A DNA stretch of 64,000 nt from Ascidia mentula (Eukaryota; Chordata; Ascidiacea; Phlebobranchia; Ascidiidae), in NCBI GenBank assembly GCA_947561715.1, contig OX387201.1:5722001-5786000 (forward strand), in the 5' to 3' direction. Of the stretch, positions 23,727 to 43,319 are shown one piece after another (position 1 is the first letter of the stretch; the number at the start of each line of letters is the position of its first letter). Position numbers and translations under genes: made by a program. The notes beneath the pieces were generated by a model that worked only from the letters and a program-made list of their open reading frames with translations, was not told the origin of the DNA and searched no databases.

Positions 23727-26700
23727 TCACAGTTCCCACTCAGGGTGGATCTTGAAGTCACGTGGCACGGGTGCTCTGGGCAAAACGTACATTGACCTGG
23801 TGTTGTCCACACGTCCACGGTACGAGTAGACCTAAAAAGGTATTGTGTAAAGAGGAAGTATTTGCTCAGCAGGGCTACGGTTTGTGTGTGCTTTTATTTA
23901 CAAGTGTTGGTAAACTAAAACCGGTTAAAAGATTAGTTACGTCGATTTTTGTAAAGTTGTGATGTCAACGAAACAGCATTTTTTCGTACGTACCGGCATG
24001 TGATGCCATGTTTGGAATTCTCTGTGATGAACTCTGGTTTCAGGAGTGAGCAGACGAAGATGCTTCCGGCGAGCAGCTTTTAACAGATTCTTGATGTTGT
24101 CGTCGATCGTCTCGTGTCGAACCACACCGCTCTGGCGCGCCTGGCCCCTACAAACGCAATGGTTATCACTCAGATCGCGTTAGCAAACAGATGGTACACA
24201 TACAAAAACTTGAGTGTGTGAATGAAGAGTGCGTTGGATGGCAAGTAAGTTAATTTTTACGTTTCACCAACACATCAATATGCCCAATTCAAGTTTTATT
24301 TTTCCTCGGCCATAAGACAGAGCACTGCCTTACCCGGTATGAGCATTTTCGTGGATTGTCACTGAAATTAAAGTTATTAGTAAAAGTGAACGAAAAAAGA
24401 CAGTTGGGTATATTTAAGTGTGTTCGTGAGATACATTCTAATTTTAGGAAAAGGTGGTCCGCCAAGAGGCCGTAAACAATATCAAGAAACGAACAAAATG
24501 AAAATATAACTCCTTTATATACCGAAAAATTGTGAACTCATTAGGTTGACATAAAATTATGAGACAATTATTGAGCAGATATCATTTTATTTTTTTTAAG
24601 CTTACTTGTTTTCTTGCAGAGCTTTCAAAATAGCCATTAATCGGGCATCGGATTGGCCGTGGACGTTAGATGTTGGTCGGTAACCGGTGGAACCTTCCAG
24701 AAGTTTGGTACCGGCGAGAGATGTAAAGAACTTTATGGCCGTGCGACGATCTGTGCAAATAAATTTCCTGTTTATGCTACACAAGTGCCATTATATCTTT
24801 TTGAGTGTCCTCTATCCATGTTAAGTGTATCCTATGCTTTATTTGGCAAATACACCCCCAGAAAAGAGTCGGTCTTATGTACATGACACTAGCCCACTTG
24901 GTGCATACTCTGTCTGAATATACATCATATGGGCGGTTTAACCGTCTCACGTTGGAATATTTAGTCAGCACTCACTGTTACACAATATTTTACCAGTTTC
25001 AGTTGCAGTCTTGAGCCATTCCAATACAGCTTTTTTGGCATTTGGCTCAAGTGTGTTGGATAAGATGCGATCAACTTCCGATCGGTGTGTTTGTCGTAGA
25101 ACCTGTAGCGAAAAGTCTGGACGTAACTTTCATCAGCACCAACCGCATGCAATATTTTGTAAACTTGTAGTAGGTTTAAATAATCTTACTTGATTTGCTA
25201 ATCTCTCTTTTCCAGGGTTGTCTTTCAGCCACCGTTTTGCCGCCGAAAATGTTCGAGGCTCCAATGGCTTTGCACTGAATGAAAGTCGAGGAACTGAAGA
25301 AAACATGTTTTTAAATTGACGGAATACCAATGGCGAAAAATTCACAAGCTATTGTGTTATGAATCCGTTGCATGATTCTCGCAAACAACCACGTTGTCCC
25401 TCGTTTGTTCACGCACATATTTGCACAATGTAAACTGAGTTGTTTATCAAAAACACAAAATGCCTATTTTTATGTGATTGAACGAAAAATCATTGGAGTT
25501 GAAGATGATGGTCAAGCGCTAACCGTAACAGTCATGAAATCCAAACGAAAATCCTTTGAGACTCCTTAGTGCACTCACGTGTGGTAATCTTGCCCTCGCC
25601 AAACTTTTTGAGCATCTCCTCCTTCTTAAGCACCTCCTGCATGTGTTCCTGTTGCTCGGACTGGATAGGTTTGAACTTGCCCTGTGGCGGCGCGTGGTGA
25701 GTGGTCTGAGTGAGGCCGTGCTGGTGACTGTACACACACCACGTTGTTTTTAAAGTTAATGCCTTCCTTGAAACGTCCATGTTGTTACAGTACCAATATA
25801 GCGAGTGGTTTCAAGGAACGAAAACAAATGTAAATAAAGTTGTATTGAAATAAGTGTGCAACTATTCCACGCGCTGTACAGTATTTACCCAGTGGAAGCT
25901 CTCGTTGGATCTTTACGCATTTCTTCGATCAAACGGACTTCGCGAGTTGTTGGTCGACCATCCTCAGAATATCTGCTGGGAACTCTCCAACTCATAAAAG
26001 CCTGAGTAGACAGCGTACAAAATCATTACCCATTATAGCAAGAAAATCACGTTTACTGTTTTTACGTAGAACGAAAACATTACGCGCAGGTACTGAACTG
26101 GTTCGTTTCTGCAAGACTTGACACAAGTTCGTACCTTGGCATGCGGTGCCAACTCCATGTTGAGCAGAAATTGCTTGAATTGTATTGCAGCGGCACAGTC
26201 TTAACGAAATTTTGTTCAACCTATTTGCTGCTTATAACAGAAAAGATTTGGATTGCACCAAGCACTGCTTTTTATTGACCTAAACAGCTGGCACTTTGAT
26301 ATACAACGGCATCATTAATAATCCTTACTTGTCGCCAATTAACGGCTTCCGTGCGGGAACGTTACCGGCACTAATGGCAATATTATCTCGACTGGCGAAT
26401 GGAGCCTTTCCACGCGCATTCTTTGGGCGAGAGGCAACAAAGGCCCGGAGGATAACGATTGCCTCAAGGACGAGCGAACAAAGGGCGCAAAAGGCGGCAC
26501 AGTGAGTGGTTATATGTTATTACGCGCAAGACATGGACGGCGAGTGATACGCGATCCCTCACAAACAGGGTCGTTGTAACCCCGATATGAAAACTGGTGG
26601 CCCGTTGCATGAGCTTTGAGCGCTGTGTTAATGTCCTGCACACGAGGAAAAAGGTACGGGTATGGTGTCTTTCGTACGAGGTTAAGTCGGAAAAACAGCG

Positions 26701-27021
26701 TTGCAATGTTTTGTTCAAATCACAAAACAAGGTAAATTATCTCACCTTGCTCGGCTGAGGGTTATTCCTCCCTTCAAGCGGATGCTCCAGGGGAAGCTGG
26801 ACTCGCGAACTCTCCATTTTGCTTCTCCTGCTTGCGCTACCGTCCTGCGCCCGCTTCTTGCCCAGGTAAGAAATTGATTCGCTCCAGTCGCGTCCGTACG
26901 TGCTGTTGCATGGGAAGATGTTGTTACTGGTGTCGGTGTGCACAGCTTTAATTATTTTCGAGGCGAATTGCCCGGGCGGCACTTCAGTCGAAAGCACCAT
27001 GCGTTGCGCTTCGAGCGCCAT
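23727..27021 (-). CDS. Unrecognised 411-residue protein, nine coding exons
   Basis: Nine exons with good splice sites close in phase: 27021-26746, 26420-26329, 25990-25889, 25727-25579, 25293-25190, 25102-24994, 24750-24606, 24147-23994 and 23831-23727. The product starts MALEAQRMVLSTEV and ends FKIHPEWEL. I do not recognise the family. It is soluble by eye, with no signal or membrane segment. It is basic and Pro-rich in the first third, has a short charged helix (QEHMQEVLKKEEMLKKFGEG) in the middle, and has helical stretches near residues 240-350 (AKKAVLEWLKTA, ARLMAILKALQEN, NIKNLLKAARRKHLRLL). An acceptor just upstream of the ATG (27031) implies a non-coding 5' exon. Function is unknown. 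The consistent phasing over eight introns makes a real conserved gene very likely. Confidence 0.8.
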
Positions 27022-28363
27022 GGTTTTCACTAAACCGATTTATGGAATTGGGATGCTGATAAAACTAAAATGCCGTTTTAAATTTGCTTCAGTGCACTAT
27101 GACGTAAAAACCTCCTCTGGGTATTGAGTGCATCAGACTGTTGGTCTTTTAACGAACCCGTTTGCTACTCACACCCACATAACTGCTACACCAATATCAC
27201 ATTAATTAATTAGCACACCCAGCTGCAAATTTAACCTCTTAGACATGCGGAAACAGTATCTCAATTACGTCTGAGCTACCCTTCAGTACGCACCGCGGAT
27301 CTCCTGTCACGTCTACATACGCTGCATGTCTTGTCTTACCGGCGCCAAGCTAAACTCTTTCTTTATTGGCAAGTTCTTTATATCTCCTAAATTCTGCAAG
27401 TCCTCCTGCTTTCGTGTTAACAAAGGTACAATGGTACTTCAGCCTGTTGGACACAAAGCCCACAAATTCATCATTCACAGCCTATGACGCTCTCAAGGAA
27501 CTTGATGTCCCGACAACCAGCGCTATAACCAAGTAGTCGTTAAAACTATGGCTCCCCATAAAAAGTCACGTTTTTAAGTTTATTTAGTCGTTTCAACCTC
27601 GTTCAAAATGATATTTACGTTTTATGTTTACTCAATAACACCGCAAGATTTGTACCAAGTTTGAATTCACCTATCCTATAAAATAACCTGGTGGTGTGCG
27701 CATTAACGTGCGTTAGCTTTTGTTTATTTCGATGGATTTATCCGACAAAATCGAGATATTCCTTGACATCTATGCTTCGTGTCGAAACGCATCAAGTCAA
27801 CTGACCCTGTGTGGGGGAATTGTTCGGTATACGCGATGAAGATTCACCTGTCGCAGCATATCAGTTACGCCCCCTTTTCAAATTCATAAACCGTCCGCAA
27901 ACGAAAGGCGCATCGCGCAAGCCACAACAATACACAACCAGCAAATAAAACCAACCCTTCTCGCGCAAACAATGCTGAACCTGAGCTACCTTCGCCATCC
28001 GAGACTGAATGGTTTTACGTGAGAGTGTAAACGTATAGGATACTGGCTTGGTTATTTATTGCATTGGTATTTTTGCAACCCTACCTCATGTGCATGTTTT
28101 GTTGGAAAACGTAGTCAGTGGGTTTGACTAAAGGTAATAAATAAAAAAACCATGTACCACATATGTACCCGCTATAACTCTAACGTTTCGCTGCACTGAG
28201 AAGCAAAGCCTATATATGCATACGTTATGCGGTGTTTGCTTGGTTAAAGTACGAAAATTGTTCGTTTGGGCCAAATTTTATCTGTTAATATGAGTCACTT
28301 TTTTACATCACGGAATCCCGCTGACCAAAGCGAACAAACAAAGCAACAATAAACAATACTTAC

Positions 28364-28770
28364 AGAATGTGAAGTCCAGTTCTGACGGCAGACCTCCTTC
28401 AACGGACAGCAATCTCAACGAATGTTCCCGCATGCCGACTTGCCCACGAAGCGCGCATTAACTTTACCGTGTTTTCTTTTGAGACCCCATTCACGGGTAC
28501 AATGGTGAGCTCGTCGACTCGCACGGAAATCCATGTTTCGGGCCGCCTTCGATGCCACGCGTCGCCCCCTGACAAAGCGAGCAACACGGGCGACGAATTT
28601 GTGCGAAGGTGACCTGTGATCCCAGATTGCTTTGTCGTAATAATGATTAAGTTGTAATATTTGTTGAGATTTCAAAAATGCATGATGATTTCTTGAAAAC
28701 AATATTTCTTGTTTGTTCAGGAATTCGGGCACTTTACAACGTTGAATGCGGGGTTGCGCAACCAACAACT
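28364..28770 (-). other. Possible non-coding first exon of the 411-residue gene
   Basis: On the minus strand a good donor (CATTCT followed by gtaagtat) ends an exon at 28364. The next downstream acceptor on this strand that fits is at 27031, just before the start codon of the unknown gene. The 5' limit is not visible. The open frames crossing it do not continue through the splice, so it would be untranslated. Confidence 0.3.
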
Positions 28771-29811
28771 CACCGGCAATTATATGTTTTTTGTTGAACT
28801 TTACATTTTTCGTTGTTTTGACATCATTTTTATTAGAGGCATGTTTTGGACAAAATTTTGCGCCAAATTTATATGATTGGAAATATTGCTCTCTTCAACG
28901 ATAAAATAGTGTTACATGGTTCGGACCTAAAGTGACGGTTTCTAAGAATTATACATAGGACATTTGCATTCTCCTTGCATTTTTACCTGCAAAAATCAAA
29001 ATGCTCTTGAATCAGAGCGCTGTTTGTTGGGAGAACACAGACACACAATTGGCGTTTTACGTACAAGGGCGAATTGAACAGGAAACCCAAAACTTTACGC
29101 AAAGGAAGCTTTCCAGTTATATTAGGACTCACATTGTTTCCGTAGCGACGTGGCAGTGCTCGATTGTCCTTTCGCTTTCAGCCAATCAAATGCAAAGTTT
29201 GGACAAAATTTTTACAACGTGGTGCCGACGACGGCACCGTGACGTCAGTTGCAACCATTCCTGTTGGTTTTTTTGAGGTTGGAATGTTTTCTCTGGAGGA
29301 TTTTTGTACTGCAATGTCTGCGGTATATGAAATGACATATAATTGCACAAAAAGGACCGCGTGTCGTTTAAAAATATCATAAAAATCAAAGTTAGCTAAA
29401 ATAACGTGCGTTTGAAAAAATGCTAAATGCCGGTTTGGTACCAGAAATAGACACCAAGAGATTCAATCGTATTACTTTTATTAATTGTTTAAAAGTCATT
29501 GCTGTCTATTGATGCGAATTACTTAAATAAGGTACAGGAAGTTTCCTGTTGCCTAAAACATATGGAAAAATATCTTGCGTTGGTCGGTATGCCGAAACTA
29601 ATGAACATATCCAACAAATATAATTTTACATTGAACAGAGAACGCAATAGTTTCATGGCACGTAGATTGGAGCCCAATAACACAGACCACTATTTCATGA
29701 TAGACTTTAAACCAATTTATTTAGGCATAAAAATTCAGATAGAGTTTTCGACAATAAATGTTCAGCGTCTTTGTCTATGCCCACCCGTTTTTCCAATTAT
29801 TTTTTTCTCCA

Positions 29812-29925
29812 CAAAGAGATTCGAACCCAGGTACCCTCACCACGAATTTCGTTGATAGATTTTCGTCTTGGTATATCTAAGTCGGACGTCTTGGCCTATG
29901 TTGCTAATCGCTCGCCCCTTTTTAT
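29812..29925 (-). repeat. tRNA-derived SINE candidate
   Basis: On the minus strand, TAGCAACATAGG (about 29895-29906) resembles a Pol III A box. GGGTTCGAATCTC (29817-29829) is a near-perfect B box about 65-70 bp further on. It does not fold as a functional tRNA by eye. Its family and 3' end are not defined. Confidence 0.4.
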
Positions 29926-31975
29926 CAATTAACAACGACCATTGTCCAGTGACAGTGCGACACCTAACGGTTGTTCTTACATCAGATTCTTGTTTTTTAT
30001 ACTTTACAAATTGTACACGATTTTTCGCAACCACCTAACTTCCTTTAAAAAATCGAAACCTCGCCGCTTGCCATCATTGACTGACTTTGTAGCTCTTTGC
30101 CCACGAGAATGCTTTATTACTCACGGTACGAGATGATATTTGCTTCTACCTGGTACCGTAGGTAACAAGGCAGCATCGAGAAGCAACGACACAGTCATCT
30201 TTCCACTCTGTGACCCAACAAAATCCTAACAAGGCCCTAAACCTTTCGTGCCTATGCACCGGGTCGAGTTGAACGCTTATAATCAACGGGTTGCAGGGAC
30301 TCAAGCACTTCTTTTTCCACACCACGTCAGCGCTTGAATCCATAGGATGCAAAGTGCTTGTCGATTCGGCCGGTCGCCAAACGCTTTATAGCATCACTAG
30401 GGCGGAAATGAATTCGCCTGCGATACTTCTATTTTCATTTCTTGGCCAGCGACTGAATATTTTCCGCTGTCCCGCGAACGACCGGTGGAGTCCTGGTAGA
30501 GCCAAGCAGGCAGCGCGGTAACTTTCGAGGACCGGAAGCAATAGGGCTTGGCGACGTCGTGTACTAGTCCGCCGCATATTCGCACTGCGTCATTCTGCCC
30601 TATTTGGCGGAAAATCGCGGCATATGCACTTGTTGAACGGTGATACACTGGTACTAAAGACTACTGTTGTACGCTGCTGTACGAACAAATGTCTTTCCCG
30701 TTTCGTGCAACTTGTTCATTACACCTGCTAGGCTACAGCTTGCTGATATTATGTTTATTGGGTTTGTTCATTACATGTGTTCACCGTCTTCAAAAAAATT
30801 TCTTTAGCAGAAACCCGCATCTATAATTTTGATAAAATAACTAATTAACTCCGCCGCTCAATGAATGCCAATGTTTAAAAATAAGTGTCAAGTCTTTACC
30901 ATGGTGTAATTAATAATGACCTGTCAACTAAAGAATTTATTGCTAATACGTTAAAACTGGACCAACCAACACACTTGCATCGCTCAATGAAAGTGCATTG
31001 GATGGTGAATTTCCGCACTTTCCAGGCGATGAATGGGAGTCACGTCTTGCCATTCAATCCCCCCATCTCGCTGGCGCACAAGGAAACAGATTGTCAGCAT
31101 AAGTTTGTCGGCAGCCTATTAGTATTCCAGTAATCAGGTTGGAGACTTACTGGCGCTATTTAAAAACGTGTTTCAATACCATAATGTGTTTAAAACAAGA
31201 TCGTATCGCATTTGGCTTCCAGTCAAGATTCGTGTATGACGACCGAAACGTGGATCAAATAAACAGTTCTTTTTGCCGGAAGAGCTTTAAAGTTGGATGA
31301 AGGTTCATGGCTTAAACTCAAAGAGAATCTTTCAATTTTTCATTTTTGTTGGCAACTAAGTAAAGTTTTAGAACATTCTTATGCTCAAATATGCCGCCCG
31401 ATGCACACAAACAACCTGTACAAGCAAAGCATAAATACTCAATAGAACACTTGCCAAGTATGTTCTGTATCTCTTGAGCAGACATGTATGTTTCAACATT
31501 TCCAATACTTTTCATTTTTATTCCGTTACACAGAACGTACCTGATTCCAAACTATAAAATATTTGACTGGTGTTCAAGTTTTTTCGAACTTCTGTATGTT
31601 CAGATCTTAAAAGTAGATAGCAATCTGAGGCTGAACATAAGCATGTCGCAGAGGTGACGACAGTCACGTGACCTCACATTCACAAGTCTTGTTCGTACCA
31701 TTTTTGTACTTTCTTGCTCTAAGTAAACCCATTGTATCTTCCGACACGTTTGAGTCTATATCTCTCTACAGCAACATTCTTATTTATAAATCTTATACAA
31801 CAAATCCGAACACGTCGTTGGACACAATGAGCAATGCTGAATACTATTTTTCTCCTCTCATAGCTTTACTTCGTGTCATTTACGCTGCTCACCATAAACC
31901 AACAGGCATTTTTACTGAAGGCGTGAATTAGCGTAATAGCATGACTAGCTACTGAAGCTATACTCATGGCGTCTG

Positions 31976-32075
31976 GGGCGCTCTGGCCTAAGTGGCCACA
32001 CTTACGGACAGTTGTGCAAATACAGTCGCGGGAACCCGGCCTTTTTGAACAACCGGCTTCGATCCTTTGACAAAT
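31976..32075 (+). repeat. tRNA-derived SINE candidate
   Basis: On the plus strand, TGGCCTAAGTGG (31984-31995) fits the A box and GGCTTCGATCC (about 32054-32064) fits the B box with one change. Spacing is slightly longer than in a tRNA and no clean cloverleaf forms, so a degraded SINE head is more likely than a tRNA gene. Confidence 0.4.
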
Positions 32076-35000
32076 TTGTTGATTTCTTACTTCTATTAAG
32101 AGAAATAACACACACAATCGATTTTATATTAGTGAGTAACAGCTATTTGTGCAGATACCGCGTCGTACGTCAAAGTTAAACTGAAACAATGATAGGTACC
32201 AGGAACCAAAATAGTTGGCGGCAGTGCAAATTTCGGCTGTACTGCTTGTGCGATGCATAACAAATCCAACACTTTACATCTCGCCATATCTTACACACGT
32301 GCGTCCAAAAGGATTAAGATAATTTTTTAGACAAAGTGCAAAACCATACACCGAAGTTAAACATTTTTTCACAGTTAGTAATGTAAACTTTCTTGTTCAG
32401 CCCTTATACTTAAACCTACCTTTCAAATGACACCTCCAATGCAACACGTGGCTGCATGTGGGACCAAAACTGAGTTGAGCTGATCGCTCCTAATACCAGA
32501 GTGAAGCGCAAAAGACAATCGCCTCAGCAAATACTTCCTCTAAATTGGAAGGCGCAGGAAGAGGCATGTCGCTATGAGTCACTTTCTTCGATGGAAACCA
32601 TGAAGCAGCCGGTGATACCATGCCTGATACCATGCTTGCTCAAAAACACAACATTTCCTAATGCTCTGTCTGATGCGTACTGATGCATGCTTGATGCAAT
32701 GAATATAATAGTTTATGTTGGCAGTAATGTATAGGCTTAGTGTGATACTAAATACCATAAGTGCGTTAATAAAGGCTGGTAATAACTCTTCTGTGTGTGG
32801 TGTAACAGCTTTGCAAAAATTTCACAACACCAGGAAATTTTAAATTAAGATGAAGCCTTTAAAATACAATTCTATCGTATATGCATTCTGTACAACAAAA
32901 TTAATTGTTTTATTTATTCTGATTCACAATGCGCGTTGCAACTATCTTTATTGACTATATTTACGACAAACGCATCCCTATTTCTATGTCACATTGATTC
33001 AACTTTTTCCCGCAAGGGGCGGTACAGGGCAAACTTGAATCGCCCAATATGCGCTTGTGTCTGAACAACGAGGAAACAAAATGTAGCGTAAATTGCCTTA
33101 AATGGGATTTTTATATTTTGGGCTAAGATGACATCATTTTCACGTACTTTTAAATGTATCTTTTTTATTTTCTCTTATTCCAAGCGCATATTGCCAGAAT
33201 ACATGTTGTACCACATTTAATAGCAATCCCAGCTTTTGTCACCTATCAAAGCAGCCTGTCTTACCGCTTTAGCAACAACATGTGTCAATGTATTTAGCTT
33301 GAATGCTAATTAGTTGCCCTTCGGCCTCGCAGGTTGGGAATAGTCAGCAGTAGCGTTGTTACTCGTTGAACTTGTTTACAACGTATGTCGCTGATGCGCA
33401 ATCCTATTCCGCATTAGCGCTTCGGGATTTTGTGGTTTTGGTGACGTGAGGTTGTTTGGCCGACGTGCAGGCTGGGGAACGAACATGCCTGGATGCGTTA
33501 CAGACGCACTTCCCAGCTGACAAAAGAGCAGTCGGCTATTTTTGTAGGAAACACTGTGTTCCAGCTGTGGCAGATATTGAGACGATACAACGTCCCTCGC
33601 GCGTTGGATTGGCAAAACCTAAATAGCGAGATGGAGCGATTTCGCGCAAAACTGCGGGTCGAGTTTCTCCCATAAAAGGTAACGACGGAGATTCCGACTA
33701 AAGCCTAGGTCGCGCACAGCAACGAAGGCGACAGACCGCGCGCGTGTAAAAGTTGCATGCACGTAAAACCACAGCGCGGGTGTCGCTGTTACTCCCTATG
33801 AAGTTTAGCAATGCCTAAGTAACAGTATCGCTTACTGTCTCTTAAAAAACGAATTACTTTTTCTGCAGTTATTTCATTGCACAGATAGAGTTGCAGATCA
33901 GTTTTCCGCAACAGACCTCACACAGACAGGTGGAAAATCAAAATATATAAAAACAGTTCAATCGTATCGTATCGCTATTAGGCCTATATCGCGGCGGGCG
34001 CGTTATTCTGTCAACGCGGCATTAATGAGTGTTCGTGAAAGTCAATAGCACGCCGGTATTTGAATACGAAAAGTCAAGTGCGTACGATTCTTGTTCTTTA
34101 AGGTTCAGTTGGGATAAATGACACTTTTAGGATCGACTTATTTCATCGTACCTCCCAAACCCCCAATTGACATACCACTAATGTGGGACGAAATTCGAGC
34201 TTCGAATCCAAATTGTTACTTCGCGGTGTCGGCGGCGTGAATTCCACGTACTATTTTGCGCACCGCTGATATTTGCTGACGGGTAGACTATTGAGACGCA
34301 GGATTTATGCGTCACATAACTACAAAAGTTTTGGTTCCAACGATCGCTTGTAAGGGAGGTCGGCATTGGGTGTCAAGGTATATAATTGTTCGTCGTATTT
34401 GCCGTTTGTTGATGTGAAACGTGAATTATGAATCTGACGTTCTTCAGGTGAAAAACAACAAATATACACCTTTTGTTTAAAAAAGATTGTATTTTCTGAC
34501 GTGAAGTACGTGAGTATTTAAAGTTAGATTCACAAGTATATAGCAATCAGCGATTTATCTACTAAATACCTTAAAAATTAAGGCTGTAACTACTGCGAAT
34601 AGATTGTTGCTGCGCCTAAAAAAGTTAAAATACATCGTCGAAATGACATCACTGCAGTTTTAAGTGCAAGTTCCTAAGATTTCCACCAGGGGAGTTGTGT
34701 GGTCACAGGAGAGATTAAAGAGCGCAAATTTTGGCATGTCGATAAATTAGCGATTATTTGGCTAATGCGACCAGAAAGGGATTTCGTGCTATGTAATAGA
34801 CTCCTGGTTTCCTGTTTACGAGCTTCCACACAAGCGCAAGGGACTTTTTTGGTTAGTGCTTTAATGTCGATTGTTGTGTGGAACAAGGCAAATATGTGAG
34901 TTACATCAATCAAAACATTGTGGTAGTGAAAACAGTCCGATCCATTAAATTTGCGGAGATTTGGTCACAAACCAATTTGTTTGGTCATAAACCAAGGCCA

Positions 35001-37064
35001 GGTATTCCCAATTTGGCGTAAAGTGCTCACGAATACATGTAAGGCTGTTTCCAAAAATCTATACATCTCAATCCTCGCCAAGCGATTGAAGATGCCAAAA
35101 TAAAAGGATCACGTTTTTTTACGCAAGTCGGCGATCCTTGGTTGAAGATAACCATTTAAGGTAGTTACGTTTCGAGAACGCTTCGATTGAACAAACACCG
35201 ACGCAACTTCCAATCAGCGCCGTTGCGGCGTGTGCCGCGCACAAAGTTGCAACTTACGCCTGGAAGCGTCGATTGTTGCCGCAACAAACTACCAGTTAAT
35301 TTCATTGAAATTTTTCCCAGCGAAGATCCATATTTAGCTCCAAACAGTGCTAAACATAGCGACCTGTCACTTGAAACATGATGAACGTAGGATAAGGCGA
35401 CATAAGGTGTTTGTTCTTGCCGGTAAGAGCCTTTCGAAGCCATCATGTGCGCTGTATGATATGTGCTCGTGACGTAGAAAGACTGTTTGTTGTGAATCCA
35501 GCCACAGTTGTAACAGAAAGAGCACTGTCGTGCTATCTAAAGGCGTTGTATTTTGGTGAACCGAAATAATGAGTAAGGGATGGAAATTGTGATAGTCGAA
35601 TGTTTTATGAAACAGTCAGATTGAAAATACTCAGTGGTAAGAAAGAATATCGGTTAGTTTGCATTGCCAGGTGATAATGGCAGTTAATATGCGAATTGGG
35701 TAATAATTTTTTACGTATGGAGAAGATATCTAGATATTGTTTGCCAAGTTTGGATGACAGATTACTGTATTCACCAGCTATAGACGAATGCGCATTAACC
35801 CGCGTTGGTATTGAAAGATAATTGAATTATCAAATTGACCATGCGGTCACTTGGCCTGTGCTGATCCTTAGAATAAATCTGCAACCTAAGACCACCCCTT
35901 GGGACTAACCTTCTGCAGGTTATGACCTCGTTTTGCGGGTCAGCCAGGTCTGAAATTATCCCATAGAGCGAGCCTGTGGTGACGTCGAAGTAGGGTGCTC
36001 AAACAATCCTCGCAGTGTCCCAGTCGCGAGTAAACGCGTCCCGGTTCGCACTAAGAGGCCTTCGTTTGCCGCAAACACGCGCACAATGGCGAGTTCTTTG
36101 GCGCGGGGCGATCAGAGATTCGGTGTCAGTTCTTACAGATGCAGAAGTGATTCGTGGTTGCGGAGGTTGGTAGCACGCGCTGCATGAGAGATGGTTAAGC
36201 ACTGGGGACCGGTTGCTGCGTGATGAAAAGGGGCACGCAGAATCGTTTGAACTTAAGTGTTTATTGCTTTAATGCAGTAAACTATATATAACATCTCACA
36301 GAAAGTAATTCGTGTGATACCTAATTCCATTCATAAAGTAAACGTGCCGCCGCTTAGACTAATCAATTTTGACACAAAATCCACAGGCTTGTTAAAAACG
36401 AGACAAACGTGCGCGTAACCGCGCAGACCGAAGTAATATTGACGAATCAACACAGCGAGTTTGTGTTTGTCTTCGCTTGCGCCAGGCAAAATTCTCCAAA
36501 TCGGCGACTGAAAGTCAAGGCTGAACAAAGAACGCTAGTACAGTGTTTAATGGCAGAAAGGGTGACGTGCGTTTATATGATGTGCAGTGACTGGCGCTCC
36601 GCGGGTCGGGATTAAAATCCAGTCGCTTAAAAGTTGGTAAAAAGGGTTTCCAGCTGAAAGAACTCGTTGAAGGAATGCTTTTGTAAGTGATTTTCTGCGA
36701 CAAGGACAGAATGCGCTCCGAGCTAATTTTGCGCTCTAATAATTTGAGTAAATTTCTCGGCACGAATCAAACGCTTAGAAAAGTTCTGTGAGGTAGCTGA
36801 TTACGTGACCTTTATTTTAAAGTTAGATATGCAGTTTCGCCAGATCATCACATATTATCCAATCTTCTACCACCCGTCACAGAGCTTTAGATGCAGGTTT
36901 GCTGATCATACAAAAACAACCAGTTTGTAGGAGTGTCTGGGCGTAGACGGTGGCCTAGACAAGCCCACCACACCGTGCTTGTTGTGATCACGGGACTTCA
37001 AACGTCAACACAAGTGCGTGGCTGTGGTTTTCTTACTGCTAGGACCCTTGGTCTCAGTAGCGAC

Positions 37065-43319
<6,255 letters not shown>

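Larger units (their letters stand above)
27022..37064. other. Ten-kilobase gene-poor region
   Basis: No open frame here resembles a known family, and none links to others by matching splice phases. It contains a possible non-coding 5' exon of the 411-residue gene, two tRNA-like SINE candidates and a degraded GAAACGT-type repeat at about 31205-31275, listed separately. Some stretches around 33.4-34.3 and 35.9-36.6 kb are richer in CpG than the rest and could hold promoters or enhancers for the flanking genes. Confidence 0.5.

Noticed and set aside
30146-30650. Several overlapping 60-85 residue frames, considered as a gene in the gap
   Set aside because: Frames on both strands are equally open, none has family resemblance, and no consistent exon chain could be built.
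33370-33690. Open frames on both strands around a GC-richer patch, considered as a small gene
   Set aside because: The frames do not extend through plausible splice sites and match no known domain.
35999-36202. Minus-strand open frame with Cys residues and high GC content
   Set aside because: Composition is arginine/serine-rich as expected from CpG-rich non-coding DNA. No start context, splice partners or domain.
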